Below the pieces are notes generated by a model, which saw only the letters and a list, made by a program, of their open reading frames with translations, was not told the DNA's origin and did not search any database. A program made the position numbers and the translations under genes. From NCBI GenBank assembly GCA_018343915.1, contig JABRWF010000002.1, positions 434,001-498,000 of the forward strand: a stretch of DNA of 64,000 nucleotides, given 5' to 3'. Of this stretch, positions 10,742 to 21,792 are shown one piece after another. The DNA comes from Agroathelia rolfsii. Lineage: Eukaryota; Basidiomycota; Agaricomycetes; Amylocorticiales; Amylocorticiaceae. Each line of letters opens with the position of its first letter. Position 1 is the stretch's first letter.

Positions 10742-10895
10742 TACATTGATGCCTGGTAAATATCGGCAAGGATGATAGTCAATTCAGCTGAAGTGAGGTT
10801 AGACATAGGGAAAAGAATGGCGATGCAGACTAGCGAAGGCTGGGGACGGAGAATATTAAGGGGTACATTCAGCACGAAGAGTTGTATGTTTCGTG
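10724..10895 (+). pseudogene. Decayed 3' fragment of the NMNAT-like gene, third copy
   Basis: Begins at CGAATTCATG and follows the NMNAT end with many substitutions and indels (GAATGGCGATGCAGACTAGCG, then TATGTTTCGTGAGT at the old stop). Most decayed of the three fragments, in line with the higher divergence of unit 4. Confidence 0.75.
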
Positions 10896-12300
10896 AGTAT
10901 AACCAAAGATCTGCTCAGTGTTGACACAGGCGGATATGCCTCTAGGAGGTGCCTGACAAGTACTGGGCACTACCATCCTTATGACCTTGTCCCAAGTATG
11001 CGCTGTCTTCGACAAGTTCGGATGTAACTTTTGGTACATGGCCAATGAATCAATAATAGATATGGGTAGGACGATTTGATACGTCCAGTAGCGATGTAAA
11101 ATAGTGCTGGATTAAACGTTGCAATTCTGCCATGGGACTATTAACCACTAGTAGATGCAACGCTAAGGAATACCACTGAGAGAGCGAAATTGAGGAATGA
11201 AGAAAGGAAAATTTACAAGCACTTGGGAAATGATAACAACCAAAATGTCAAAGAAGAAAACAAGCCGATTTTAGTAAGGTACTGATGAATTAGGCGGTAG
11301 ATGTTGTAACAGGTGGACAGAAGTGATTGAGGAACGAGGGTAGTACAGCATGTAGAATTCATATCCGTAAATAGGAAGACTGGGAGAGGTCTCGGGCCGT
11401 CTAAGGGACGAGTAAGAAGGGAGAACAAGAGGTGTATGTCAATGTATGCAGGGTGGATGTGCTTTGTCCTCAGATGGGAAGTATGACACACACACACCAT
11501 ATGCCATTTGAAACTTTAGCTCCTTAGCTTCAAAACTTACGTCTTTTCATATCTTCCGAGTCAGATATGACACATCTAGATTACAAAATAGAGTACAAAG
11601 CATGTCAATTCAGGCTGGAGAACACATTTTTTAGTGCTAGATTGCTGATTCAATATTCCTTTTGGGCCAGCTTTGCTGGTGCCTCCTCCCCGGCATCCCC
11701 GCTAGATGTGCAAATTTAATCCTACCAAGTGTGCGTCCCTAAGGAGGAAATCTACTTATGGCAAACCTGTTTTCCTGTTGGTTAGATTGCAATGCTTTAT
11801 CGATGTTTCCTTTTTTTTTTATAAAAAAAAATACTACTTTAACTCTGCTTAGCTGCTTCATCGGTTAGTAGTTTGTTGGAATCTTTCTTGGACTGCCAGC
11901 TTGAACATGCTATATGCTATATGGGTATACTACTAGTAGTACTGGCATTACATCAGTTCAAGATTTCGTTATTGCTGCTGCTGGCATCCAATATTCTACT
12001 TTATATGTACACTCTCCTTTGTCAGATTCTGTTGCCGCTGCCGGCACTCTCTTCTCGACACTCTGACAATCCTACTTATCACCAAGACTATCTATCCCTG
12101 AATTCACTCCTAGACCGCGATGGAGTTCGTTAGCCTTGTACCGGATAATCCTTGCTACCATGTCTGGGACATATGCGAATAAAAGGCTGTCTTCGAGTTC
12201 CTAATTGTTGACCTCCTTTCTTCCTATACTTCGCTTTCTTACTTGTCCCGGATAACAAACATAGAAGCGATCCACGTTCTGTTCTGACAGCTGAATAGTT
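10896..12300. other. Noncoding spacer upstream of DUF6534 copy 4
   Basis: Diverged version of the array spacer. It includes a block with GGTGCCTGACAAGTACTGGGC near 10945 that is shared with units 2 and 3, and poly-T/poly-A near 11808-11830. No supported gene. Confidence 0.55.
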
Positions 12301-13785
12301 ATGACAGTTGAAGGATGGACTATCGTTGACATGCCTCCCGCCTCTTTGGTGACCGTCAGCTTGGGCCCTTTTCTCATAGGCATGATGATTGGATACATTC
12401 TGCTGGGCATAGTCTGCTCACAGACAATCATATATTTTCATCGGCATTTTAGCCATGATGGCCTATTCTTCCGATTGACTGTTGTGTCCCTAGTCATCCT
12501 CAACGTTTGCCTTGGTATCATGGATTTGTACGTCCGCCTATCAAAATTTTACTAGGACAAATGGCTCAAGTACTTACCATGTCTTGGTAGTGTGTCGATG
12601 TATCGGAGCATAGTACTTGACTTTGCCAACTTTGATAAATTCGATCAGCAGGGCTGGAGTACATGGACCGAACCAGCTCTGACCGCCTTGATGGCCCTAA
12701 TTGCGCATATATTTTACATCTGTCGATGCTGGGCAGTCACACATTCTTTCGTCGTTGTCGTCTTCTTAACTATCGGTGTGTTTCCTTTTGCCTAACTCTT
12801 TGGCAGGTTACCCACTATTACTCCATCAGTTGCACTTCTGGCTTTTGCTTCGGGAATCACGTACGCTCGACTCGTTTAATCAGCATTGTTCAGCCTGAGT
12901 GTGCCAAACTTGTGCTTTGTACATCATCAACAGAATCACCGTTTATTGTTTTGTGCTAGGCAAATTTAGTAGACTAGCCGAAGCAGTGGCCCCCGTTTAT
13001 ACCTGGCTTCTCTCTGTACTAGTTGGTTTTCTTCGTTTTGGAGTCCAAATGCTAACCCGATAATTGTAGACCAGTATTTGCGATATAAGCATTGCCATAA
13101 TTCTAGTTGCTTACTTCTGGCAATCTAGCAGTGCTGTTCGTAGTACCAACGTGATGCTTTCACGTCTTCGGAAGACAACTATTGAAGCCGGCTCACTCAC
13201 GGCTGTTTGTGCTGTCCTAAACTTAATTCTCGTGCGTCCATTGGTTTTGTTCAGATGGAATGACAATATCATGGTCAAGATTATAGTTTGTTACCCTGGC
13301 ACCTGCAAGCTATTAGTAAGTGCTCAGCTTACAGTAATCTGCATTATGGCTCAAAGATAAGCAACTGGTACTAGTCTTATTGTTCAATATTCCATGTCCC
13401 ATCTATACACTCTATCAGTATTGTATACTTTGCTCGGTCGACAACACTTGCGTGAGCTTCTTGGTACTGGGACGGGCACTTTTGTCACCGGGTTTGAAAC
13501 CTTTGATGTCTCATCACCGTTCTCCGTCGTTCGATTCACAGTGCGTTTTTTTTTAAATGTATAAAAATGGTTATCTTCTTTCACATTTACTCAGAGACCA
13601 CATTATATTTATCATCGCAGGACGATCTCACCACGCCATGCAGCACTCGAAATGTAGCAGCGGAAAACCCAGGGGATAGTTATGATAATGAAGATGCAAA
13701 TAGCATAGCCATGCATCATATCCCAAATGATATTTCTTCAAATTCGGACTTGGAAACGAAGCACCGTCTTCCCGAGCCGGTATAA
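12301..13785 (+). CDS. DUF6534-family multi-pass membrane protein, copy 4 (ancestral C-terminus)
   Basis: Exons 12301-12527, 12591-12775, 12830-12860, 12934-13015, 13070-13231, 13287-13315, 13375-13540, 13621-13785. The first seven exons match the other copies in length; exon 8 is 165 nt instead of 147, giving 348 aa. The tail runs ...SNSDLETKHRLPEPV, while copies 1-3 end ...DLKRIHEL/C. A one-base difference just before the repeat junction and the junction itself explain the switch. The most diverged copy (MTVEGWTIVDMPPASLVTV), still without stops or frameshifts. Confidence 0.85.
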
Positions 13786-14725
13786 AAGGACAACAAATGA
13801 AAACGTTTGCTGCTAAATCTCTGATTCTTATCTTCTCTCAATCTGACCACATTGTATCCCTATAATTTGTCGTTCTAGTATTTTATTAAATAAGACGTAC
13901 TTGGTATAATCATGCCAAACTGCCTGGCTGATTATTTATGAGCCCTATGCTACATCCAAACAGACTTGTACGGTAGTATATGTATCTTTGTAGTGGTATA
14001 AACATATTTTATGAAGCTGAGGCATGTTGTCAAGTATATAGTACAGCGATTTAGAGTTCTTAGTTTGACTGATTTGAGGTCACATTGCTCTCGATAGATC
14101 ATCCTCAGATTCTATAATAAGACATATATGTATCTATGCACAAATTTGTGTGATCCTGAGGGCTTTGTACTGTCCCGAGATGATATCAAGGGGCCCGAGG
14201 ACGTGATGCCACTTGTACCCTGGACGATGTAACTCAGCGACTAGAAGAGTCATGCATTCATCAGTGTCACTTGCTCGCTAAAATGTGAGGCCATTACGTG
14301 GAGAAAGCAGCCACGGCCTTCTCCATGGTGATTTTTTTGCAAGGGACGGGGTGGTCATGGGGAGAGCCGGACTGAGGCGCGGTAACGTGACCGTGAGGAA
14401 AGCGAGCGATTATAATTATTGGACCCGAAAGTCGAACCAGAGACCGCGAGGCAAAGGGCCACGACAACTCCCAGTCGCTCTCTCTTTTTCTCAGCTCATC
14501 CATCGTCCACGATTGGGTCCACCTGGTGATATATTCAAACGCACACTCTTCACACGGTATACGAGATTGGTTCCAGTTATAGCGGCCCCGATCTTCCACA
14601 TTTGCTAGCCGCCGACTCGCCCAAAACGCCCGTCGCCATCTCAATAATTATCGACACCAATCATAGCCCAAGCCGTGGTCATCTTGTGTAGAGTGTGTCG
14701 TGGGTAATATACGCAAAAAATCACC
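13786..14725. other. Intergenic region after the DUF6534 array
   Basis: Unique sequence beyond the array. Frames on both strands around 14290-14640 show no family signature. The right part should hold the promoter of the GBD/FH3 gene. Nothing else seen. Confidence 0.5.
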
Positions 14726-17325
14726 ATGTTCAAATCCATCCTGCCTTCCAAACGCGTACCCTCGGGCGAGTTCACCATGCTCACGCCGCCCGTACCCGGC
14801 GATGGCACAGGCACCGGTGGGGTCCTTACCCCCAACCCCATCCACAACAACGGAAACGGCGTGTATGGAAAGGAAAACTATTTCGATTCGGCCATCGCGA
14901 CTGCCTCGCCCCATGGAAGTCCGACGAAGAAGAAGAGCGGCGCTGCTGTGCGGAAGTCGGTTGCTGCGGCTGCTCAGAGTGGTGGAGATGCCTCGCCACC
15001 GTACAACAACATCAACCTTGTGAATGAGACGGAGATGAATGTTGCGTTTGATAAGTTGTTGGTGAGTCTCTTTTTCCGTTCTTTATCTGCAGTATAATAC
15101 ATTTTGCCACTCTTCATCTTGTATTCTATGAAAGAGATGATGATGTACATCTCCATCTTTGTCCCTTTCTTTCCTCCCTTGATAAAATAACAACAATGCT
15201 AATTATGCTACGTCTACTCATATATATGTGATCCCAGGACGATCTCCAAATCCCTAAAACTCTCCGCCCAAAGCTGACCAACATGGATGCGACCGTGAAA
15301 GCGGCGATGCTTAAATCGTCTCAGATCCCCCTGTTCCAAGTCCCACCCCCATCCACAGCACCTGCATCCGCCACGGCATCTCATTTCGCTTATCCGCCCG
15401 CAGGCACAGGCGGGCCGGGACCTGCTTCACCGCCGCAGACCCCCAGCCGGTCCCTGCGCCGCGCTCGCAGCAGCGACTCCATCCCCTCCCCACGCGGCGA
15501 TGCCAACGCGGCGAATACGATCTATCAACAGCAACAACAGCTGCAGCAAACCCCACAGACTGCGGCACCTACCGCCTCAGGCTTTTTCCACCCTTCCTCC
15601 CACGCACGGCATGCTACCGCGGGTAGTGGTGGCGCTCCGTCCTCCTCGGGCGGTAGCGTGCTCGGCTCACCGGCGTATCATGCTCGTGGAAAGTCGTCCG
15701 TTACGCTTGCTTCATTCGCTACGGGTGACTTCATCACGGGTAAGGGATATGGCAAAGGGAGTGGTATGGCGGGCAATGGCGGGGGTACAAAGGGCCTTTC
15801 ACCCGCGAGGTTCATCAGTTTGTTGCATGGCTCGAGTAGTACGCAGCTTGAGTTGGAGAGTGTAAAGAAGTTGAGGATGATGCTGAGGAATGAGAGCGCA
15901 AGGTGGGCGTCTTTTTACCTTTGTTATTTTCTTGTGTCAGTGTTGATTTCTTGTTTACAGCTGGACGGAGGAGTTTATCAGACTGGGTGGGTACGCTGCC
16001 CTACTGACAAGACTGAACGAGATCCTTGAGGTTGAGTGGAGGTAATTTGCTCATCATATTATCATGGTCTCTTCTATCACTGGTACTGACCATGCACGGC
16101 AGAGAGGAACAACACGACGATCAAATCCTCTACGAGTTCCTGCGCTGTTTTAAAGCACTCTCCACATCCGTCGCTGGCTGCTACGCCCTACGTTCCTCAG
16201 CACCTACGCCCTTCATGCAACTCATCACATTGCTCTACTCAGACAAGAAGCCCGGCGATGTCGCCACGCGCCACCTCGTTGTCGAGATGCTCCTCATCCT
16301 CTTTGACCTCTACCCGCCTTCTGCGCAGCCAGCTCCCTCGGGTTCCCTTAGTCGTCGCCGACGTCAACAGGACACGTGGGGTGGTGCTGCTGCCGCCTCT
16401 TCCTCCACCCTCACCCAATCTAGCAACGGTAACTTCGACGAGCACGCCGAAATCATCACCCTCCCCCCACCGCACCGCAGCCTCCTCGGCCTCCTACGCG
16501 CACTGATGCTCACGCCCGCTCCGCCGCCGGCGGAAGAACCGCTGACAGCACCGGTGGAGCCGCACGAGTTCATTGAGAATTTGCATCGCCCTAGGGTGTA
16601 CAAGACGCATCTGCAGGAGCTGAGCGATGTATGCAGGGACTACTTTTGGGTGTTTTGTCATCCAAATAATACGATTTGGAATCTTGCAGAGGTTGACGAG
16701 GCTCGCGTAGAGAAACCCCGTGCGCCAGGAGGTATGACAGGTGGCGTGGAGTTTGAGGCGATGGGGTATTTGGTAAGTCTATTTATTATAAACTTGCTTT
16801 TTCTTTCTTTCTGATTTTACTCTGGACAGACGATTCATTTCAAGTTCTTGAATGCTGTAGCGCACTTGGCGGAAGAATTGAATCTGCCACACGAGGACGA
16901 ACACAGCGCATTCAGGTTCCACTCCGACATGATCCTTTCTGGCATTGAACGCATCCTGGCGGTATGTTCATTTTTCTCCCACAAAAATGACACCCCTGAC
17001 TCATCACACCGTACAGATCGCGCGTAAAGCCTCGGCGACATACTACCCCAATTTACACCTCGAAATCTCGCGCTTCGTTGCTTATGCGGGTCGTTCCGGC
17101 GCGGAGCTTCCCTGGACGGTGAGCAGGCTCATCGGCTCGCCGCCCTCGACGATGTGCAAGGCTACCTCGTTGATGTCGTCGCCATCATCGAGTGCTATCC
17201 GCGGACATGTGTCTACGCCCAGCACCGGGTCTGCCCGCACGGGAGCGACGACGCCGCGTACGCCGACAAGGTCGGGTGCGCCGGCGTTACCGTCTCCGAG
17301 GAAGATTGATCCGTTGAACTTCTAA
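14726..17325 (+). CDS. GBD/FH3-domain (formin-type Rho-GTPase-binding) protein lacking FH2
   Basis: Exons 14726-15061, 15238-15902, 15961-16041, 16103-16772, 16830-16961, 17017-17325 give 730 aa. After a low-complexity N-terminus the GTPase-binding part begins at about residue 105 (AFDKLLDDLQIPKTLRPKL), is interrupted by a roughly 170-residue Ser/Gly/Pro insert, and continues with LSPARFISLLHG, NESASWTEEFIRLGGYAALL and LYEFLRCFKALSTSVAGCYA, the classic armadillo-like GBD/FH3 signature. The later part (EFIENLHRPRVYKTHLQEL, IHFKFLNAVAHLAEELNLP) continues the FH3 fold. The protein ends in a Ser/Pro tail, and no proline-rich FH1 or FH2 follows in 1.1 kb. It resembles the formin regulatory half alone, as in S. 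pombe Rid1. A role in Rho/Cdc42 polarity signalling is inferred from the domain. The first intron is long (176 nt) and retains no frame. Confidence 0.8.
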
Positions 17326-18435
17326 GGAGCTGCTGGTGTTGCACTGAGTGCTATGAGTGTTGGAGGAAATTGGCCTACGCCTCTCTCTCTCTCTACTCTG
17401 TTGATCTCTTCGTTTCTTTGGCTGCGTCTCTTTTTCTTCCATTTCTTTTTTTCCTTCTGCTGATGATTAAACGATGACGGGTTTTAACGATCTCTCTTTT
17501 TTCGACAATGACTGATTGAATGACTGATTAACGATAACGCCAACTGTAGGGCTTAGCACACATCCTGCTTTTTTCGTGAAAGTGGGTGTGTTTTATGGCT
17601 TTGCACATATACACACTTATATCTTGTAACATTACCACGTCCCTCACATCTCCTATCTGATGCATGATGTCCTGGTTTTTCTTTTCTTTTCTCTTACATT
17701 ATTTGTGTAGTTTTGAATTCTGATCCTTCTTTTCGTTGATACATCTCGGCGAGAGGTGTTAGCATGAATGATTGATAATTGGCAATTTTTTTCGTGAGTT
17801 GCCTATGGACCTTGCTTGTGCTGGAGTGTCGATAATAACATTGCATGCCAGTGGCCAGCATGGTGTGATTACCTCATATAACAATCCCGATTGATTTGGA
17901 TCCGGGTCTACCCGAGTTTTCGGAAATTTTGTTCAAAATGAGTTTCCGAGAGTCGACCGGTCCGTATTTGTCAGGCACTCCTTTGCACACAAAGACTCTG
18001 TAGTCAGCTATCATGATGTATGATGTACCAGGCTTCTTGTTGTGATTTGCCTCTCTGTCTTTTGTAATCTGGGTCGACCTACTAGTCAGATTGGCAAGGA
18101 TTCACGGTGTATACAAACACGTGCTCGCTGGCATTTAGCGTCATAATGGTGCTTGATGCTCGTTTTGGGTCATCATCATCGCGCTGATAGTACTAGGTCA
18201 TCGGTCGAGTAATCTTTTTTGCCAATAACACTTTCCATATGTTTCTAGTGTCTGACAAATACGTCTTTGGTTATTATAAGCCATATCATCCTTCAGGGTA
18301 TCCAGCCAGGATAAATATCGTGGGTAGCTGTGACCGTGATCCCAACAGTGTTCCCCCCCCCCCCTGCCTTCAGCTCTCCTAAGCACATAATAAGCGTTCG
18401 GACTTGAATATTCGTCTGCATCTACCAGTATCACC
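17326..18435. other. Intergenic region before the reductase array
   Basis: Contains the presumed 3' UTR of the GBD/FH3 gene (a CT-rich run near 17381-17395) and the promoter of reductase copy 1. A C run lies at 18353-18364. No gene seen. Confidence 0.5.
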
Positions 18436-19785
18436 ATGGCTCCCGCTACTATGAAAGCTATCATTACCACCGCCCCTGGCAAAGTTCAATTGACTGGAAT
18501 TTCTGTGCCCAAGCCCCAGCCTACTGAGATCTTGGTCAAAGTCGTTGCGGTCGCTCAGAATCCTACAGATTGTACGTGTAGTAGTAGTAGTAGTAGTACC
18601 CTTGGTACTAGCGATATTCACGCAGTCTATGACTTTCTCCCTTCTTTCCACGGTGAACGATAGGGAAAACCGCAGAATTTAACACACACTCCCATAACAA
18701 TATCCTTGGATGCGATTTTGCTGGAATTGTCGAGGAGATTGGGTCCGAGGTGCCTGAGGGCGTCCGCAAGATCGGCGAGCGTGTGGCTGGATTCGTGCAT
18801 GGAGGTTAGTTGTTTGTTTAATAAATTCATTGTGATGCATCTTTCCGATACAGAATACCCTTTTTGCAGGCATACACAAGGATCGTGGATCTTACGCCGA
18901 ATACCTAGTCACCGATGCTCATTTTGTGATTTCACTCCCTGAAAGCTTATCTTTCGAGAATGCTGCAGGACTGGGTATCACAGGCTTCACTGCCTGCCAG
19001 ATGCTGTACCAGGTCCAAAACCTTTCTACACCATACAACCCTACCACGACACACGAGCCGATCCTCGTTTGGTCCGGAGCCTCTGGTGTCGGCCAATATG
19101 CCGTCCAACTCGCTAAACTGAGTGGCTACACTGTCATCACTACCGCATCGGAGAGAAACCACGCATATCTCAAGTCGATTGGCGCGGATGCTGTCTTTGA
19201 CTATAAAGATCCCGAGGTCGGGCAGAAGATTCGCGCATATACTCAGGGTAAACTGAAGGTTGCACTGGATTGCATTTCGGAGAACGATACACCCCAGAAG
19301 ATTGCGGATAGCTTGAGTCCGGAAGGAGGCAAGGTATCTGCTATTTTGCCATATAAGACAGTTAAACCGGAGGTGGAGGTGGAGATGTCGATTGCATACA
19401 GTCTACTCGGCAAGGTTTGTTATTACCCTTGGGGCAGCGTTACAAAGCCTATTTCATACAAGCTGACGTATTCTTTCCCTCTAGGAATTGTTCTATCCGG
19501 GCAAAGTCCCTGCGCGACCTGACCACTATGAGCTTGGAAAACAATACGCTGAGCTTTTGTCGAAGATTTTGCACGAAGGCAAGCTGAAGACGACACCCCT
19601 CAGGATATTACCCAACGGTCTCGCGAGCGTAGCAGAAGGTCTCCAGATCCACAAGGAGGGTAAGGTAAGGCATCATTACTTTGCGCGTTACTTCTTGGAT
19701 GCGCTCTAATCAAGAATGAAATTTCTAGGTCTCCGCGGAAAAGATTACTTACATCATTGCAAATACGCCTACTCTTGCAGCTTAA
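18436..19785 (+). CDS. Medium-chain enoyl/quinone reductase (ToxD/LovC-like MDR), copy 1
   Basis: Exons 18436-18571, 18664-18804, 18870-19414, 19485-19664, 19729-19785; 352 aa. It belongs to the zinc-independent medium-chain dehydrogenase/reductase family that reduces double bonds or quinones with NADPH. Domains: GroES-like half (about residues 8-150: LVKVVAVAQNPTDW, LGCDFAGIVEEIGSEV) and Rossmann half with the glycine motif WSGASGVGQYAVQLAK (about 160-175) and YLKSIGADAVFDYKDPE. There are no structural-zinc cysteines. It is close in sequence to fungal trans-acting enoyl reductases, but no polyketide synthase is in the window, so the substrate is unknown. Unlike copies 2-4, exon 3 is continuous: 545 nt equals their exons 3 plus 4 (191+354), so this copy lacks one intron. 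Intron 1 carries a short GTA repeat. Confidence 0.88.
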
Positions 19786-21792
19786 GAACTTAGAGCGATT
19801 GAAAATCGAATCTAGATGATCTGCTCCTATTTATCGTGGTTGGTATTGATGAGAACCGTCTGCGTGCGTATTATTAGACGGAATAAGAAGCCATGAAAAT
19901 ACTATGTTTACTATTAATTAAACCCACGTTTGCATCAAATAGAGCATGCAAGCCTAGTGATAGATTGATGCGCCAGACGATGAGTTTGTTATAAAATCTC
20001 AAGTGGGTAAAGATGAACCGTCAAACATGGACCAACAGCCATGCTTGTGCCCTTGAACTCGTTAATACCTCATTTCAAGCGTTTTTATCCCACCATAGGT
20101 TCATCCTTATAATATTAAAAAGGCTGAAGCTTGTTTGGAGCATAAGAGAGACTAGATCTAAATGAAATATATTACTATAAATGGCATAGGATGATAAACG
20201 TGTAAGAGAGGGGACACAGACTGAAAAAAAACCGTCCTATGACTCGCACTTGTTTGCGTGACTCAAGCCCGCATCAGGCGATGCTTTTCGTACGCCTTCA
20301 ACTTGATCATGCTTTGATTTCCGACAGATAGAAGCCAATGTACGCTGAAAGGCAGTGTTTCGTAGTCACCGAGCTTCATCTCACTATATAAACGTGAGCA
20401 TATCTCTGCGCCCTGCATCTAGGACATTCATCAGCGCCGTTCCATGAGACTATGAGTGACTAGCATCGGTGTCCCTTAATAGGTAACGCACATGCAAAAC
20501 TAATCACTCTGTAACGCATGTGACAAATATTGTAATCAACTCTGGACATTTGGGCTATGCGCTGATTCACTCAAGTGCGCATATATAAGGGTATTGTCCA
20601 TGTTGCACGTGACCTGTCTTACATGTTGTAAATCTATTCCCCCCATGGAAATGCTTTATTTCAAAATCATTTGAAGGAGGAGATACAAGTGCCAGATGTT
20701 TCGGTGTCGCCGAATCCGATTCCGAGCTTGCGAGGTTGAGGATTCGGCATTGGGAGGACAGGCCGGAAGCCTCAGGCTTCAGACTCCGCTCTGCGGAGTT
20801 CGCCCCCACAGCTCAGCTGCTGCACAATTTGCGGCTTGTTCTCTGACAGCTAAGACATCGCGCATACAGTCAGCATTGAGTTGTGCTCGACCCGCCCACT
20901 TCCCCTAGTGGGTGCACTAGCGCAGGCAGTTGGTCATGGGGGTGTCGAGGGTGTCGAGATACCTTCTCGCCTGCAGCTCGAGCGGTGCCTGCCGGGATAG
21001 CCGGGCCAAGTCCGCCGGCTACACCGGCAGCACCTCTCCACCCCCAACCTCTGTCTTCACACTGTTTCTCTTGCCGTTGCAGCGCCGGCCTGACCTCCTC
21101 TTCTAAATCACTGCCAAAGTGCAAGGGTAACAGACATTGTAACGGCGGAGCGTTACTTCTCACAACCCGCCGCGTCGGATCGGTCACGCCGCGCTGCTGG
21201 TTCGTCAATATTTCATATTCCGTTCCGCCCAGTGATACTCGGTCGTATTTCTTATCTGTTGCGTGTGTTCGATGGGCTTGGGAGGAGACAGTATTTTAGT
21301 ACAAATACCTACCTACTTTGTGTGTGATACAGTAGTTTCGAATCCAACATTTGTGCCTACTATTTTCATTGTTTCGATCTCGTGACTAGCCGTCACAGAC
21401 ATGCTTTCAGGAGGTCATCAGTCACCCGCTCTTGCATGAGCGCTGCCTTATCTACAACTCGAACTAGGGCTATTGGTGATGAAACTCGATAAAGTATTGA
21501 TCACCCCTGGCGCGCCCATACCCGATGGCCCCGAATTGAACTTGACAGAAGACTTAACAGAGTCCCGACTCGCAAAGAATACTAAGCTGATGCTGACTCT
21601 TGCTCGAGTTGCTCGCCGACTCGGGTTTCAAGCTTTTAATGCTGACCAATAACATAATATACAATCTCAATGGATCGGGCGGGCATGGTATAAAAGCCAT
21701 GCTCACCTTGTTCAGTTTTTCTCACCAACCTCATCAGTCTTTTAGTTCTAGTTCATCAATCACAGCAAACTTTCATAAAAATCTATTTATCC
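19786..21792. other. 2-kb intergenic region with a GC-rich patch
   Basis: No gene can be supported. Between about 20690 and 21300 the base composition turns GC-rich, with overlapping frames on both strands and short palindromes (such as ACTCCGCTCTGCGGAGT), unlike the AT-rich flanks; this may be a relic of an inserted element. The right end holds the promoter of reductase copy 2. Confidence 0.45.
21689..21696 (+). promoter_or_regulatory. TATA box of reductase copy 2
   Basis: GGTATAAAAGCC lies 104 bp before the ATG at 21793. Nearly the same sequence in nearly the same place precedes copies 3 and 4. Confidence 0.6.

Larger units (their letters stand above)
10724..13785 (+). repeat. Tandem array unit 4
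   Basis: Last unit, about 3061 bp. It begins at the junction CGAATTCATG and ends with the unfused C-terminus of DUF6534 copy 4. No NMNAT remnant follows it, so this is the distal, presumably ancestral, end of the array. It is the most diverged unit. Confidence 0.8.

Noticed and set aside
20883..21299. 138-aa open frame in the GC-rich patch
   Set aside because: No recognisable family, heavy overlap with an antisense frame, and low-complexity Ser/Pro content; GC-rich DNA opens frames by chance.
21325..21345. Partial B-box-like TTTCGAATCC suggesting a SINE or tRNA remnant
   Set aside because: No matching A box at the right distance and no cloverleaf.
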